Source of the DNA: Bacteroidia bacterium
GTDB taxonomy: Bacteria > Bacteroidota > Bacteroidia > NS11-12g > UBA955
Assembly: GCA_030158725.1 (NCBI GenBank)
Contig: JAOASJ010000025.1
Span: 1-64,000, forward strand
Reading direction: 5' to 3'
Length of the DNA stretch: 64,000 bases
This document shows positions 42,891 through 52,442 of the stretch, piece after piece. Under the pieces are notes generated by a model. That model was not told the DNA's origin. It saw only the letters and a program-made list of their open reading frames with translations, and ran no database searches. The position numbers and the translations under genes were made by a program. Position 1 is the first letter of the stretch; each line of letters starts with the position of its first letter.

Positions 42891-43547
42891 TCAAGCCAAA
42901 GTGGCAACAACTGTTTCCCCGCCTTTGGTCTTTTGTTGAAGAGAAACTTCAATCTTGGCACTTAAAGGTAGATATAAATCTATTCTAGAACCGAATTTGA
43001 TAAATCCCATTTCACCTCCTTGAGTAGCCATATCTCCTTCTTTTACATAGTATACAATTCTTTTCGCCAAAGCACCAGCAACTTGTCTGAACAATACTTC
43101 TGCTTTTGACCCTGCAATGACTACAGTAGTTCTTTCGTTTTCTGTAGATGATTTAGGGTGCCATGCTACTAGATATTTTCCTGGGTGGTATTTTGCATAC
43201 TTAACAATTCCAGATATCGGATTACGGTTAACATGCACATTTACCGGGCTCATGAAAATACTTACTTGACGTCGTTTATCTTTGAAATATTCAGTTTCTT
43301 CTACTTCCTCAATTACTACAACTTTTCCATCTGCAGGCGCAATTACATGATTCTCATTAATTACGGTATTGCGGAAAGGATTTCTGAAAAATTGAACGAT
43401 TAAGATAAAAAAGATTAAAGATATTGATAAAACTATTTTACCTACAATGTGCGTTTCGCCCAATAAAGATTGAACACCAATGTTAAGTCCAGCAAGGATT
43501 AACAAGGTAACTAAAATAATTTTATATCCTTCTCTATGAATTAGCAT
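42891..43547 (-). CDS. psd: phosphatidylserine decarboxylase family protein (short form)
   Basis: A 218-residue membrane-associated enzyme that converts phosphatidylserine to phosphatidylethanolamine. Two N-terminal helices (about 10-50) precede the catalytic domain. Family motifs: APADGKVVVIEE, FMSPVNVHVNRNPISG, YHPGKYLVAWHPKSSTENERT and the self-cleavage Gly-Ser in FIKFGSRIDLYLP, where Ser becomes the pyruvoyl group. It is the short, proteobacterial type II/archaetidylserine-like form usual in Bacteroidota. Its ATG overlaps the glutamate dehydrogenase stop by one base. Confidence 0.92.
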   Translation of the reverse strand: MLIHREGYKIILVTLLILAGLNIGVQSLLGETHIVGKIVLSISLIFFILIVQFFRNPFRNTVINENHVIAPADGKVVVIEEVEETEYFKDKRRQVSIFMSPVNVHVNRNPISGIVKYAKYHPGKYLVAWHPKSSTENERTTVVIAGSKAEVLFRQVAGALAKRIVYYVKEGDMATQGGEMGFIKFGSRIDLYLPLSAKIEVSLQQKTKGGETVVATLA

Positions 43548-44809
43548 TAGAATACTCCTCTGAATTTTTGTGTAGTAGCTACTTTATCAATAGCAACGAT
43601 ATACGCAGCTGTACGTAAACTTACAACATGCTTTTTACCTGTATCGAATACTACATCAAAAGCACTTTTCATAACTCTGTCGGCTCTTCTATTTACGCGC
43701 TCTTCTGTCCAGAAGTAACCCATTCTATTTTGAACCCACTCAAAGTATGAAACTGTAACACCACCAGCATTAGCCAAAATATCTGGAACTACAATAATTC
43801 CTTTGTCATTTAATATTTTATCAGCATTTGCACTTGTAGGTCCGTTAGCTCCTTCTACAATCAATTTAGCTTTAATATTTCCAGCGTTAGCATCTGTAAT
43901 CTGATCTTCCATTGCAGCAGGAACTAAAATATCACATTCTAACTCCAATAATTCTGCATTGCTAATATTTTTTCCTCCTGAGAACCCACCAAGATTGCCA
44001 TTAGCTTTAGAATAAGCCATTGCATCTTCAACACTTATACCTTCAGGATTGTAGTAACCGCCAGTCACATCTGAAATACCTACAATTTTAACACCTAGCA
44101 TTTCAATTAACTTTGCAGAAATTGAACCAACGTTACCAAAACCTTGAACTACACAAGTGCATTCTTCAGGTTTTAAACCCATTTTAGCTAAAGCTGAACG
44201 AGTACAAACCATTACACCTCTACCTGTTGCCTCAACTCTACCTAGAGAACCGCCCATTGAAATAGGTTTTCCTGTAATAACTGCAGGTGTATATTGTCCT
44301 TTAATTTTTGAATACTCATCTACAATCCAAGCCATTTCTTGCTGACCTGTGTTCATATCTGGAGCTGGAATATCTTTGTCTGGTCCAAATACATCACTCA
44401 TTGAAGCTGCATAAGCTCTAGTTAAACGCTCTAACTCACCTTTGCTCATAGATTTTGGGTCGCATTTTATGCCACCTTTACCTCCACCATATGGAATACC
44501 AACTACTGCTGTTTTCCATGTCATCCATGCTGCCAATGCTTTTACTTCATCCAAAGTAACATCCATTGAATATCTAATACCACCTTTAGATGGTCCTAGT
44601 GTAGTACTATGCTGAACTCTATGTCCTTCAAATACTTTTACTTTTCCGTTATCCATGATAACAGGTAAGTGAACAGTAACAATCTTTGCTGGATATTTTA
44701 AGGTGTCATAAGCTGATTCATCAAGGCCTATGATTTTAGCCGCTTCATCAAAACGTTTCATCATTGAATCCAATGGATTCAAATTGCTGTGAATGGTTGC
44801 ATTACTCAT
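43547..44809 (-). CDS. glutamate dehydrogenase (Glu/Leu/Phe/Val family)
   Basis: A 420-residue cytoplasmic enzyme interconverting glutamate and 2-oxoglutarate plus ammonia. Motifs: GPSKGGIRY, the catalytic Lys region GIPYGGGKGGIKCDP, APDMNTGQQEMAWI, the Rossmann motif GFGNVGSISAKL, and VEGANGPTSANADKIL. Length suits the hexameric ~420-residue class. The frame opens at 44863, but the -7 box (44842-44849) lies within that extension, so the ATG at 44809 is preferred. Followed by psd with a TAATG overlap, an unusual metabolic pairing. Confidence 0.92.
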   Translation of the reverse strand: MSNATIHSNLNPLDSMMKRFDEAAKIIGLDESAYDTLKYPAKIVTVHLPVIMDNGKVKVFEGHRVQHSTTLGPSKGGIRYSMDVTLDEVKALAAWMTWKTAVVGIPYGGGKGGIKCDPKSMSKGELERLTRAYAASMSDVFGPDKDIPAPDMNTGQQEMAWIVDEYSKIKGQYTPAVITGKPISMGGSLGRVEATGRGVMVCTRSALAKMGLKPEECTCVVQGFGNVGSISAKLIEMLGVKIVGISDVTGGYYNPEGISVEDAMAYSKANGNLGGFSGGKNISNAELLELECDILVPAAMEDQITDANAGNIKAKLIVEGANGPTSANADKILNDKGIIVVPDILANAGGVTVSYFEWVQNRMGYFWTEERVNRRADRVMKSAFDVVFDTGKKHVVSLRTAAYIVAIDKVATTQKFRGVF

Positions 44810-44841
44810 TTTTTTATTGTTTTTATAATAGTAAAGGGTTG

Positions 44842-44849
44842 CAAATTTA
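44842..44849 (-). promoter_or_regulatory. -7 box (TAAATTTG) for glutamate dehydrogenase
   Basis: Minus-strand TAnnTTTG, 32 bases upstream of the ATG at 44809 and inside the longer frame that starts at 44863. Confidence 0.55.
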
Positions 44850-44962
44850 GTCTTTTCAGACATTTAACAAATAAATATTATCCAAAAATATGTCTAAATT
44901 GTCTAAAATCAGTAATTTATTGACATTAGAAGTCAAAAATAGTATAGGTGAATCTAATATGA

Positions 44963-44970
44963 TATTTTTG
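44963..44970 (+). promoter_or_regulatory. -7 box (TATTTTTG) for leuS
   Basis: TAnnTTTG match 13 bases before the leuS ATG. Confidence 0.6.
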
Positions 44971-44983
44971 CAGTTCATTTAAT

Positions 44984-47731
44984 ATGGCTACTTACGAATT
45001 CAGAAGAATAGAAAAAGAATGGCAAGCATATTGGGCTAAGCACAATACTTTTAAAACCGAAACAATCTCAGTTAAGGAAAAATTCTATGTTTTAGATATG
45101 TTTCCTTATCCCTCAGGGGCTGGCCTGCATGTTGGACATCCACTTGGTTACATTGCAAGTGATATAGTTTCTAGATACAAAAGGCACACAGGCTTTAATG
45201 TATTGCACCCCATGGGTTATGATGCATTTGGTCTTCCTGCTGAGCAATATGCTATTCAAACTGGTCAGCATCCCGCCCTAACCACCGATGAAAATATAAA
45301 AAGATACAGAGAACAACTTGATCGAATTGGTTTTTCTTATGATTGGTCTCGTGAAATAAAGACTTGCGACCCAAATTATTATAAATGGACCCAGTGGATA
45401 TTCATTCAATTGTTCAATTCTTGGTATAATCCAAAAACCAATAAAGCCGAAAATATACAAACCTTAGTTTCAATATTTGAACAATCTGGTTGTGAAACGG
45501 AAGATTTGAGTTTTACTAAAGAAGATTGGTTAGGTTTTTCTGACAAAATCAAATCTGATATTTTACTTAAATACCGTCTTGCATTCTTGAGTGAGGCAAT
45601 GGTTAACTGGTGTCCTGAATTAGGAACTGTTTTGGCTAATGATGAAGTAAAGGATGGTCTAAGTGAAAGAGGTGGCTTTCCAGTTGAAAGAAAACTAATG
45701 ACTCAATGGAGTCTTAGAATTTCTGCTTATGCCGAACGACTGCTTACCGGACTTGATAAAATTGATTGGAGTGAAAGCCTAAAAGAAGCACAAAGAAATT
45801 GGATAGGTAAAAGTGAAGGCTGTTCTTTAAAATTCTTTTCTGAAAATACAGAAATTGAAGTATTTACAACACGTCCAGATACGATATTTGGTGTTACTTA
45901 TCTTGCAATAGCACCTGAACATCCAAGTTTGGATTTATTATGTGTCAACGGCTATAGAGAAGCAGCCCTCGACTATGCTGAAAAAGCAAAAAATAGAAGT
46001 GAAAGAGAACGTCAAGCTGAAGTAAAAAATATCACTGGGGCATTCACAGGCTCATTCGTAAAACACCCTTTTACAAATGAAGAAATTCCTATTTGGATTG
46101 CTGATTATGTTTTAGGTAGTTATGGAACAGGTGCAGTAATGGCCGTACCAGCTCATGATAGCAGAGATTATGCCTTCGCAAAACACTTTAAATTACCAAT
46201 TAAAGAAGTTGTAAGCGGTGGTGATATTTCTGAAAGTTCGTATGATGCTAAAATTGGTGACATAATAAATTCTGATTTCTTAAACGGATTATCTGTAAAG
46301 GATGGGATCAAAAGATCAATCAAAGAAATTGAATCCTTAAAGCTTGGTTTTGGTAAAACCAATTATAGATTAAGGGATGCTGTTTTTGGAAGACAACGCT
46401 ATTGGGGTGAACCTATTCCAGTTTTTTATGAGGATGGCATTCCAAAAGCTTTTGCTGAAAATGATTTGCCTTTAATATTGCCAGAAATTGATAAATACCT
46501 TCCAACTGAAAGTGGTGAACCTCCGCTAGCCCGCGCTGCAAATTGGACGTATAAAAATCATCCTATTGAAACAACAACAATGCCTGGTTGGGCAGGTTCC
46601 TCTTGGTATTTTTTAAGGTATATGGATCCATCAAACAAGGAAGGTATCGCATCCAAACAAGCATTGGAATATTGGAAAGATATCGATTTGTATATGGGCG
46701 GAAGTGAGCATGCTACAGGTCATCTTTTATACTTTAGATTTTGGACTAAATTTTTATATGACTTAGGAATTATTCCTTCTGATGAACCCGCCAAGAAACT
46801 TATTAACCAAGGAATGATTCAAGGTATGTCATGTTTAATTTATCGAGTAAATCAAACATCAAAATTTGTTTCACTTGCTCATAAAAATAAATATGAAACA
46901 ACACCAATACATATTGATATTAAACTGGTAAATTCTAGCAATGAAGTTGATTTAGATGCATTAAAAGCATGGAGACCAAGTGAGTTTGAAAATGCTGAAT
47001 TTGAACTAGAAAACGGAAAACTAATTTGTGGCACCGAAGTCGGTAAAATGTCAAAAAGATGGCACAACGTTGTAAATCCAGATGATGTTTGCAATGATTA
47101 TGGTGCAGATACGCTAAGATTATACGAAATGTTCTTAGGGCCTTTACAAGATGCAAAACCTTGGTCAACTCAAGGTATTGAAGGTGTATTAAGATTCTTA
47201 AGAAAATTCTGGCGTTTATTCCATAATAATGCAGAAGAAAATTTCAATATTTCACTGGAGACTCCTACCAAAGCTGAATTCAAAATTTTACATAAAACCA
47301 TTAAAAAAATTAGTGAAGACATTGATAATTTTTCATTCAATACTTCTGTTTCTGCGTTTATGGTATGTGTGAATGAATTGCAAGACTTAAAATGCAATAA
47401 AAGGGAAATATTAGAACCTCTTGTAATTTTACTTTCTCCTTTTGCCCCACATATTGCTGAAGAACTTTGGCTACTATGCGGAAATAAAGAAGGTGTTTCT
47501 TATGCCAATTGGCCAAAATTCAATCCTGAATTTTTAGTGGAAAATGAATTTAATTATCCTATCTCATTTAATGGAAAAGTTAGGTTTAATTTAAACTTCG
47601 CTTTGGATATTGATAATAAAGAAATGGAGTCTTCTATTCTCAATAATGAACAAACCAAAAAATATCTTGAAGGCAAAGAACCTAAAAAAATCATTATTGT
47701 TAAAGGCAAAATTGTAAATGTTGTAATGTAG
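44984..47731 (+). CDS. leuS: leucyl-tRNA synthetase
   Basis: A 915-residue class I aminoacyl-tRNA synthetase charging tRNA-Leu. HIGH-type motif in PYPSGAGLHVGHPLGY near residue 45; the CP1 editing domain (about 240-430) contains TTRPDTIFGVTYLAIAPEHP and GTGAVMAVPAHDSRD. FGRQRYWGEPIPV, PGWAGSSWYFLRYMD and GSEHATGHLLY follow. The KMSKR loop is in VGKMSKRWHNVVNPDD, and an anticodon-binding domain ends the protein. Full length. It has its own promoter divergent from gdh. Confidence 0.97.
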   Translation: MATYEFRRIEKEWQAYWAKHNTFKTETISVKEKFYVLDMFPYPSGAGLHVGHPLGYIASDIVSRYKRHTGFNVLHPMGYDAFGLPAEQYAIQTGQHPALTTDENIKRYREQLDRIGFSYDWSREIKTCDPNYYKWTQWIFIQLFNSWYNPKTNKAENIQTLVSIFEQSGCETEDLSFTKEDWLGFSDKIKSDILLKYRLAFLSEAMVNWCPELGTVLANDEVKDGLSERGGFPVERKLMTQWSLRISAYAERLLTGLDKIDWSESLKEAQRNWIGKSEGCSLKFFSENTEIEVFTTRPDTIFGVTYLAIAPEHPSLDLLCVNGYREAALDYAEKAKNRSERERQAEVKNITGAFTGSFVKHPFTNEEIPIWIADYVLGSYGTGAVMAVPAHDSRDYAFAKHFKLPIKEVVSGGDISESSYDAKIGDIINSDFLNGLSVKDGIKRSIKEIESLKLGFGKTNYRLRDAVFGRQRYWGEPIPVFYEDGIPKAFAENDLPLILPEIDKYLPTESGEPPLARAANWTYKNHPIETTTMPGWAGSSWYFLRYMDPSNKEGIASKQALEYWKDIDLYMGGSEHATGHLLYFRFWTKFLYDLGIIPSDEPAKKLINQGMIQGMSCLIYRVNQTSKFVSLAHKNKYETTPIHIDIKLVNSSNEVDLDALKAWRPSEFENAEFELENGKLICGTEVGKMSKRWHNVVNPDDVCNDYGADTLRLYEMFLGPLQDAKPWSTQGIEGVLRFLRKFWRLFHNNAEENFNISLETPTKAEFKILHKTIKKISEDIDNFSFNTSVSAFMVCVNELQDLKCNKREILEPLVILLSPFAPHIAEELWLLCGNKEGVSYANWPKFNPEFLVENEFNYPISFNGKVRFNLNFALDIDNKEMESSILNNEQTKKYLEGKEPKKIIIVKGKIVNVVM

Positions 47732-47794
47732 GTATATCCTATTATTGATGAAAATTTGTCATAAGCCAATATTTTAATTAATATTGAATTGTTT

Positions 47795-50545
47795 ATGAGA
47801 AAGTCTATTGTTTTTCTAATTAGTTTAATCTTTATAGCTGGGTCATGTTCTCTGCTTAAAAAGCATCACAATTTTGATGAAAAAGCCTATGAAAAAGCAC
47901 AATTAGATGCCTATTATTTGAGACTTCTAGCCGATCCTAAAACCGGCAAAATTCCTTTAAATATTAGGCAGAGTGAATTGGCTTTTGCCAGCAGTTTACC
48001 CAAATATTCGAACAACAAACGTTCAGATGATATATGGAAGTCAAGAGGTCCAAATAATCAAGGTGGAAGAACTAGAGCTATTGCTTTAGATGTCAATAAT
48101 TCCAATATTATTCTAGCAGGCTCAGCGACAGGTGGAATATATAAATCTATCGATGCGGGACAAACTTGGTTAAAAGCCAAATGTCCTGCAAATGCAATTA
48201 CTTGCATTGTTCAAGATACAAGAGCAGGAAAAACCAATATTTGGTACGCAGGGACAGGTGAACTATCTGGCAGTAGTGGAACAGCTACTGGGGCTTATTA
48301 CTACGGTCAAGGGATATTTAAAAGCACCGATGGTGGAAATACCTGGACAGTTATTCCATTTACCAATGGCGGCAGTACAACAACTTTCGATTCTGATTTT
48401 GATGGTGTTTGGAACATCGCAATAGACTTATCTAATAACACCGAAGATGAAATATATGCTGCTACATATGGTGGAATTTATAAAACCATAGATGGTGGAT
48501 TAAATTGGAAAAAGAAGAGATCAGGCTCATTGCCAAATTATTCATATTATACCGATGTGGCAGTCGACCAACAAGGAATTGTTTATGCAACTATGAGCAG
48601 TGAAAGTACCCATAAAGGTATATGGCGAAGTGTTGATGGTGAAGCTTGGATTAGTATAACTCCTGTTGGCTTTCCAAGTGTTTATGGTAGAATGTGTATT
48701 GGTATTGCACCTTCTGATCAAAACCAAGTTTATATTGTAGCAAGTAACACAACAAACTTTGGCTTCGTTAGTACCAATTTTCAAGGAACCAAGGAATGGA
48801 ATAGTTTATGGAAATATAATTACGTTTCTGGAAATGGTTCAGGTGCAGGCGGCCGTTGGGTAAATAGAAGTTCAAATATGCCTGATGCTGGTGGAGACTT
48901 TGGTTACTATAGTACACAAGGGGGATATGACCTTTACATTAAAGTAAAACCTAATGATACCAATGTTGTATTTATAGGAGCAACTAATTTATGGCGTAGT
49001 GATGATGCTTTTCGTAGCAATAAAAAAATAAATTGGATAGGTGGTTATGCAGTTAATACTTCTAGACCCGATTTTAAGTTGTATCCAAACCATCATCCAG
49101 ATAACCATCAATTGATATTTTACCCAAATAACTCTGATATAGCTTTAAGTTCTCACGATGGAGGAATAAGTTATACCAATAACATTATGGCTAATAATGT
49201 AAGCTGGGAGATTAAAAACAACAATTATATTACCTCGCAATTCTATACCATAGCAATAGACCATTCATTAGCATATAACAATAAAATTATGGGTGGGTTG
49301 CAAGACAATGGAACTCAGTTTGCCGATGTTTATGGTTTAGCCTCTTGGCAAATGAGTTTCAATGGTGATGGTTCATATTGTGCCTTTATTGATGGAACTA
49401 ATGAAATAATTGGCAGTGCTCAACAAGGTAGAATCGCGCATCTAGAATTAGATAATATTGGGCAACCAATTAAATATGCACGTATTGATCCAAAGCAATT
49501 AAACCGCGATAATTACGATTTTATCAACCCATTTGTTTTAGATCCAAATGATCAAAAAATAATGTATTTACCTGCTAAGAATAAGATTTTTAGAAACTTA
49601 AACATTTTCTCAAAGCCCTTAAATATAAACTTTGATAGTACCCGTTGGGATACACCTCTTTGGGAAGAATTAACCAATTGTACTCCACTAACTGGTCAAG
49701 AATTTTCAGCAATTTCTATCTCAAAAATCAATAAAAATACACTTTACTATGCCACTGACAAAGGACGCTTGTATAAGTTGAATAATTCAAATATTGGTCA
49801 ACCTTTCCCTAAAGAAATTACCGGTTCGAATTTCCCAAGCGGAAATATTAATTGTATAGCCCTCGATCCTAGTGATAGCAATAAAATTACTGTTGTATTT
49901 TCTAATTACAATATATTAAGTGTATTTACCAGTGACAATGCAGGTGTTTCTTGGACAAATATCTCTGGAAATTTAGAAGAAAATACAAATGGTTCCGGAT
50001 CAGGACCAAGTTGCCGTTGGGCTGCTGTTCTTAATCTTGAAAATGGGAGAAAATGTTGGTTTATTGCTACCAGCGTAGGTTTGTACGCAACAGATACATT
50101 GAATGGTATCCAAACAAGATGGATACAACAATCACCAAATGGAATAGGCAATAATATCGTGACTATGCTTGATACTAGAGAGTTGGATAATTTTATTGCT
50201 GTGGCTACACATGGCAATGGTGCATACAGTGCAAACATTTCCAATCCATGGCAAATTACGAACATTAATAAAAATGTTTTAAACTCAGATATCATAAACG
50301 TTTTCCCTAATCCATTGCCTTTGAATGAATCCTTGACAATAGTTTTAAAGAATAAACTTCCCTTAATTTCTGATATTACCATCACAGATATTTTAGGAAA
50401 TATAATTTCAAAACAATTCTATACCATAAATTCATTAAATCCTGAAAATATTAAAATACATTTCAATAATTTAAGTTCAGGAGTGTACTTTGTTAATATT
50501 GAGATAAATGGAGAGATTTATTGCCAGAAAATAGTTCGTCAGTAA
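47795..50545 (+). CDS. BNR/Asp-box propeller protein with T9SS sorting domain and lipobox-like signal
   Basis: A 916-residue exported protein. The signal (RKSIVFLISLIFIAGSC) ends in a possible lipobox (A-G-S-C). The body contains VPS10/sortilin-type beta-propeller repeats with Asp-box motifs: GIYKSIDAGQTWLK, GIFKSTDGGNTWTV, GIYKTIDGGLNWKK and GIWRSVDGEAW. A T9SS type A domain ends it (NVFPNPLPLNES...ITDILGNII...SSGVYFVNIE). Such proteins are surface-exposed and may bind or degrade glycans; no catalytic residues can be assigned. The ATG at 47795 is chosen over a TTG at 47789. Confidence 0.82.
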   Translation: MRKSIVFLISLIFIAGSCSLLKKHHNFDEKAYEKAQLDAYYLRLLADPKTGKIPLNIRQSELAFASSLPKYSNNKRSDDIWKSRGPNNQGGRTRAIALDVNNSNIILAGSATGGIYKSIDAGQTWLKAKCPANAITCIVQDTRAGKTNIWYAGTGELSGSSGTATGAYYYGQGIFKSTDGGNTWTVIPFTNGGSTTTFDSDFDGVWNIAIDLSNNTEDEIYAATYGGIYKTIDGGLNWKKKRSGSLPNYSYYTDVAVDQQGIVYATMSSESTHKGIWRSVDGEAWISITPVGFPSVYGRMCIGIAPSDQNQVYIVASNTTNFGFVSTNFQGTKEWNSLWKYNYVSGNGSGAGGRWVNRSSNMPDAGGDFGYYSTQGGYDLYIKVKPNDTNVVFIGATNLWRSDDAFRSNKKINWIGGYAVNTSRPDFKLYPNHHPDNHQLIFYPNNSDIALSSHDGGISYTNNIMANNVSWEIKNNNYITSQFYTIAIDHSLAYNNKIMGGLQDNGTQFADVYGLASWQMSFNGDGSYCAFIDGTNEIIGSAQQGRIAHLELDNIGQPIKYARIDPKQLNRDNYDFINPFVLDPNDQKIMYLPAKNKIFRNLNIFSKPLNINFDSTRWDTPLWEELTNCTPLTGQEFSAISISKINKNTLYYATDKGRLYKLNNSNIGQPFPKEITGSNFPSGNINCIALDPSDSNKITVVFSNYNILSVFTSDNAGVSWTNISGNLEENTNGSGSGPSCRWAAVLNLENGRKCWFIATSVGLYATDTLNGIQTRWIQQSPNGIGNNIVTMLDTRELDNFIAVATHGNGAYSANISNPWQITNINKNVLNSDIINVFPNPLPLNESLTIVLKNKLPLISDITITDILGNIISKQFYTINSLNPENIKIHFNNLSSGVYFVNIEINGEIYCQKIVRQ

Positions 50546-50606
50546 TTATAAATAAAGATTATATCTGATAATAAATTTAATTCGCTAATTCCGAATTAGA
50601 TTGTCT

Positions 50607-50614
50607 TATTTTTG
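50607..50614 (+). promoter_or_regulatory. -7 box (TATTTTTG) for the ABC exporter gene
   Basis: TAnnTTTG lying between an in-frame TTG at 50601 and the ATG at 50625; supports the ATG as the start. Confidence 0.6.
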
Positions 50615-50624
50615 CAGCCAAGAA

Positions 50625-52370
50625 ATGAGTATCCTTTTTAAATATCTAAAAAGACAATGGCCTACCCTTTTGTTAGCTCTATTTTTAGCTGCTATTAACC
50701 AGTCTTTCTCTTTATTAGATCCTCAGATTACTGGTAGAATTGTCGATGAAATTATTAATAAACATAGTGAATTAAGCAAAGAGCAATTCATATCACATGC
50801 ACTTTACCTAGTTGGTTTATCAATAGGTGTGACAATGGTTTCAAGAATTGCCAAAAATTTCCAAGATTACTACACCAATGTAATCGTTCTTAAAATGGGT
50901 GCTCAGATATTTTCTGATGGACTTAAACATTCACTAGAGTTACCTTATCAAGTTTTTGAAGACCAAAGAAGCGGTGAGACTTTATCTATTTTAGAAAAAG
51001 TTAGAACAGATTCTGAAAAATTAATTACTTCCTTCATTGGAATTTTATTCACTTCTATTGTAGGGATGATTTTTGTGATGATTTTTACAATTAGCGTTAG
51101 TTTTAAAGTAGCAATAGTTTATTTGGGGGCTATAATTGTAATTGGATTAATAAGTTCATTGTTAAGCAAAAAAATAAAAGTGATGCAGAAGGCAATCGTT
51201 GGTGAAACCACTTCATTGGCGGGAAGTACAACTGAAAGCTTAAGAAATATTGAACTAGTAAAAAGTTTAGGTTTGGCCAATCAAGAAATTGCAAGGTTAA
51301 ACAATACCACATTTAAAATATTAGGTTTAGAGCTTAAAAAAGTAAAATACATAAGAAGTTTAAACTTCTTGCAAGGAACAACTGTTCAATTTACAAGAAG
51401 CATTATGATTGTCGTTCTGCTTTATTTAATATTTAACCATACCTTATCTGCTGGGCAATATTTTACTTTCCTATTCTACTCTTTCTTTCTTTTTAACCCA
51501 TTGCAAGAGCTAGGTAATATAATTCTGATTCATCGTGAAGCAGAAGTGTCTTTAGATAATTTTAAGAAATTAATAGATACTCCAATAGACTATAAACCTG
51601 CAAAACCAAGAGTTCTTAAAGGCCTTGAGGATTTTGAATTTAGAAACGTTTCTTTTCAACATTTAAGCGCTAGAACACCTGCATTGACTGATGTTAGTTT
51701 TAAAGTACATAAAGGTGAAACTATTGCATTCGTTGGCCCTTCAGGTTCTGGAAAAACCACTCTTGTAAAATTATTGGTTGGATTATACCAAGCGCAAACT
51801 GGTAACATTTTTTACGAAGGTATTGATGCAAAGGAAATTGACTTAGATGAATTGCGTGAAAGAATCGGTTTTGTTACCCAAGACACACAATTATTTTCAG
51901 GCTCCATTAAAGAAAATCTGTTGTTTGTAGCCCCTAAGGCAAGCGATGAAGATATTATGAGATCACTTGATAGGGCTAGTTGCCAGAATCTATTAAAAAG
52001 AGCTGACAACGGAATTGATACAGTTATTGGTGAGGGTGGAGTGAAGGTTAGTGGTGGTGAAAAACAAAGATTATCAATCGCAAGAGCTCTACTAAGAAAT
52101 CCAGGCTTATTAGTATTTGATGAGGCAACATCTGCATTGGATAGTTTAACAGAGGATGAAATCACTCAGACGATTAAACAAATCAATGAAGACCATTCTG
52201 CAATAACTATTTTAATTGCCCATCGATTAAGTACCATAATGCATGCCAATAGAATTTATGTTCTTGAGCAAGGTAAAATCATAGAACATGGTAAACACGA
52301 TGAATTACTGGCTGAGAAAGGTTTGTACTATGCAATGTGGCGTCAACAAATTGGCGAAAGAAAATCTTAG
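50625..52370 (+). CDS. ABC exporter, fused membrane and ATPase domains (MsbA-like)
   Basis: A 581-residue half-transporter. Residues about 1-300 form a six-helix type I exporter domain (QWPTLLLALFLAAINQSF, LDPQITGRIVDEII). The nucleotide-binding domain shows Walker A GPSGSGKTTL, Q-loop FVTQDTQLFSG, signature VSGGEKQRLSIARALL, Walker B LLVFDEATSALDS and H-loop LIAHRLST. It would work as a homodimer in the inner membrane, exporting a lipid, peptide or drug; the substrate cannot be told, and MsbA-like lipid flipping is one option. Monocistronic by spacing. Confidence 0.92.
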   Translation: MSILFKYLKRQWPTLLLALFLAAINQSFSLLDPQITGRIVDEIINKHSELSKEQFISHALYLVGLSIGVTMVSRIAKNFQDYYTNVIVLKMGAQIFSDGLKHSLELPYQVFEDQRSGETLSILEKVRTDSEKLITSFIGILFTSIVGMIFVMIFTISVSFKVAIVYLGAIIVIGLISSLLSKKIKVMQKAIVGETTSLAGSTTESLRNIELVKSLGLANQEIARLNNTTFKILGLELKKVKYIRSLNFLQGTTVQFTRSIMIVVLLYLIFNHTLSAGQYFTFLFYSFFLFNPLQELGNIILIHREAEVSLDNFKKLIDTPIDYKPAKPRVLKGLEDFEFRNVSFQHLSARTPALTDVSFKVHKGETIAFVGPSGSGKTTLVKLLVGLYQAQTGNIFYEGIDAKEIDLDELRERIGFVTQDTQLFSGSIKENLLFVAPKASDEDIMRSLDRASCQNLLKRADNGIDTVIGEGGVKVSGGEKQRLSIARALLRNPGLLVFDEATSALDSLTEDEITQTIKQINEDHSAITILIAHRLSTIMHANRIYVLEQGKIIEHGKHDELLAEKGLYYAMWRQQIGERKS

Positions 52371-52429
52371 ACTTCTCTTATTTCATTGAAAAATATTTTC
52401 AATCATTACACTTATTAGAAATAATAAAA

Positions 52430-52437
52430 TAGATTTG
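52430..52437 (+). promoter_or_regulatory. -7 box (TAGATTTG) for the prolyl oligopeptidase gene
   Basis: TAnnTTTG match ending five bases before the ATG at 52443. Another ATG at 52439 is out of frame; initiation on a near-leaderless mRNA must choose between them. Confidence 0.55.
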
Positions 52438-52442
52438 TATGC

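Noticed and set aside
49906-50385. A 159-residue minus-strand frame
   Set aside because: Lies fully inside the T9SS propeller gene, lacks a plausible start context and has no recognisable features.
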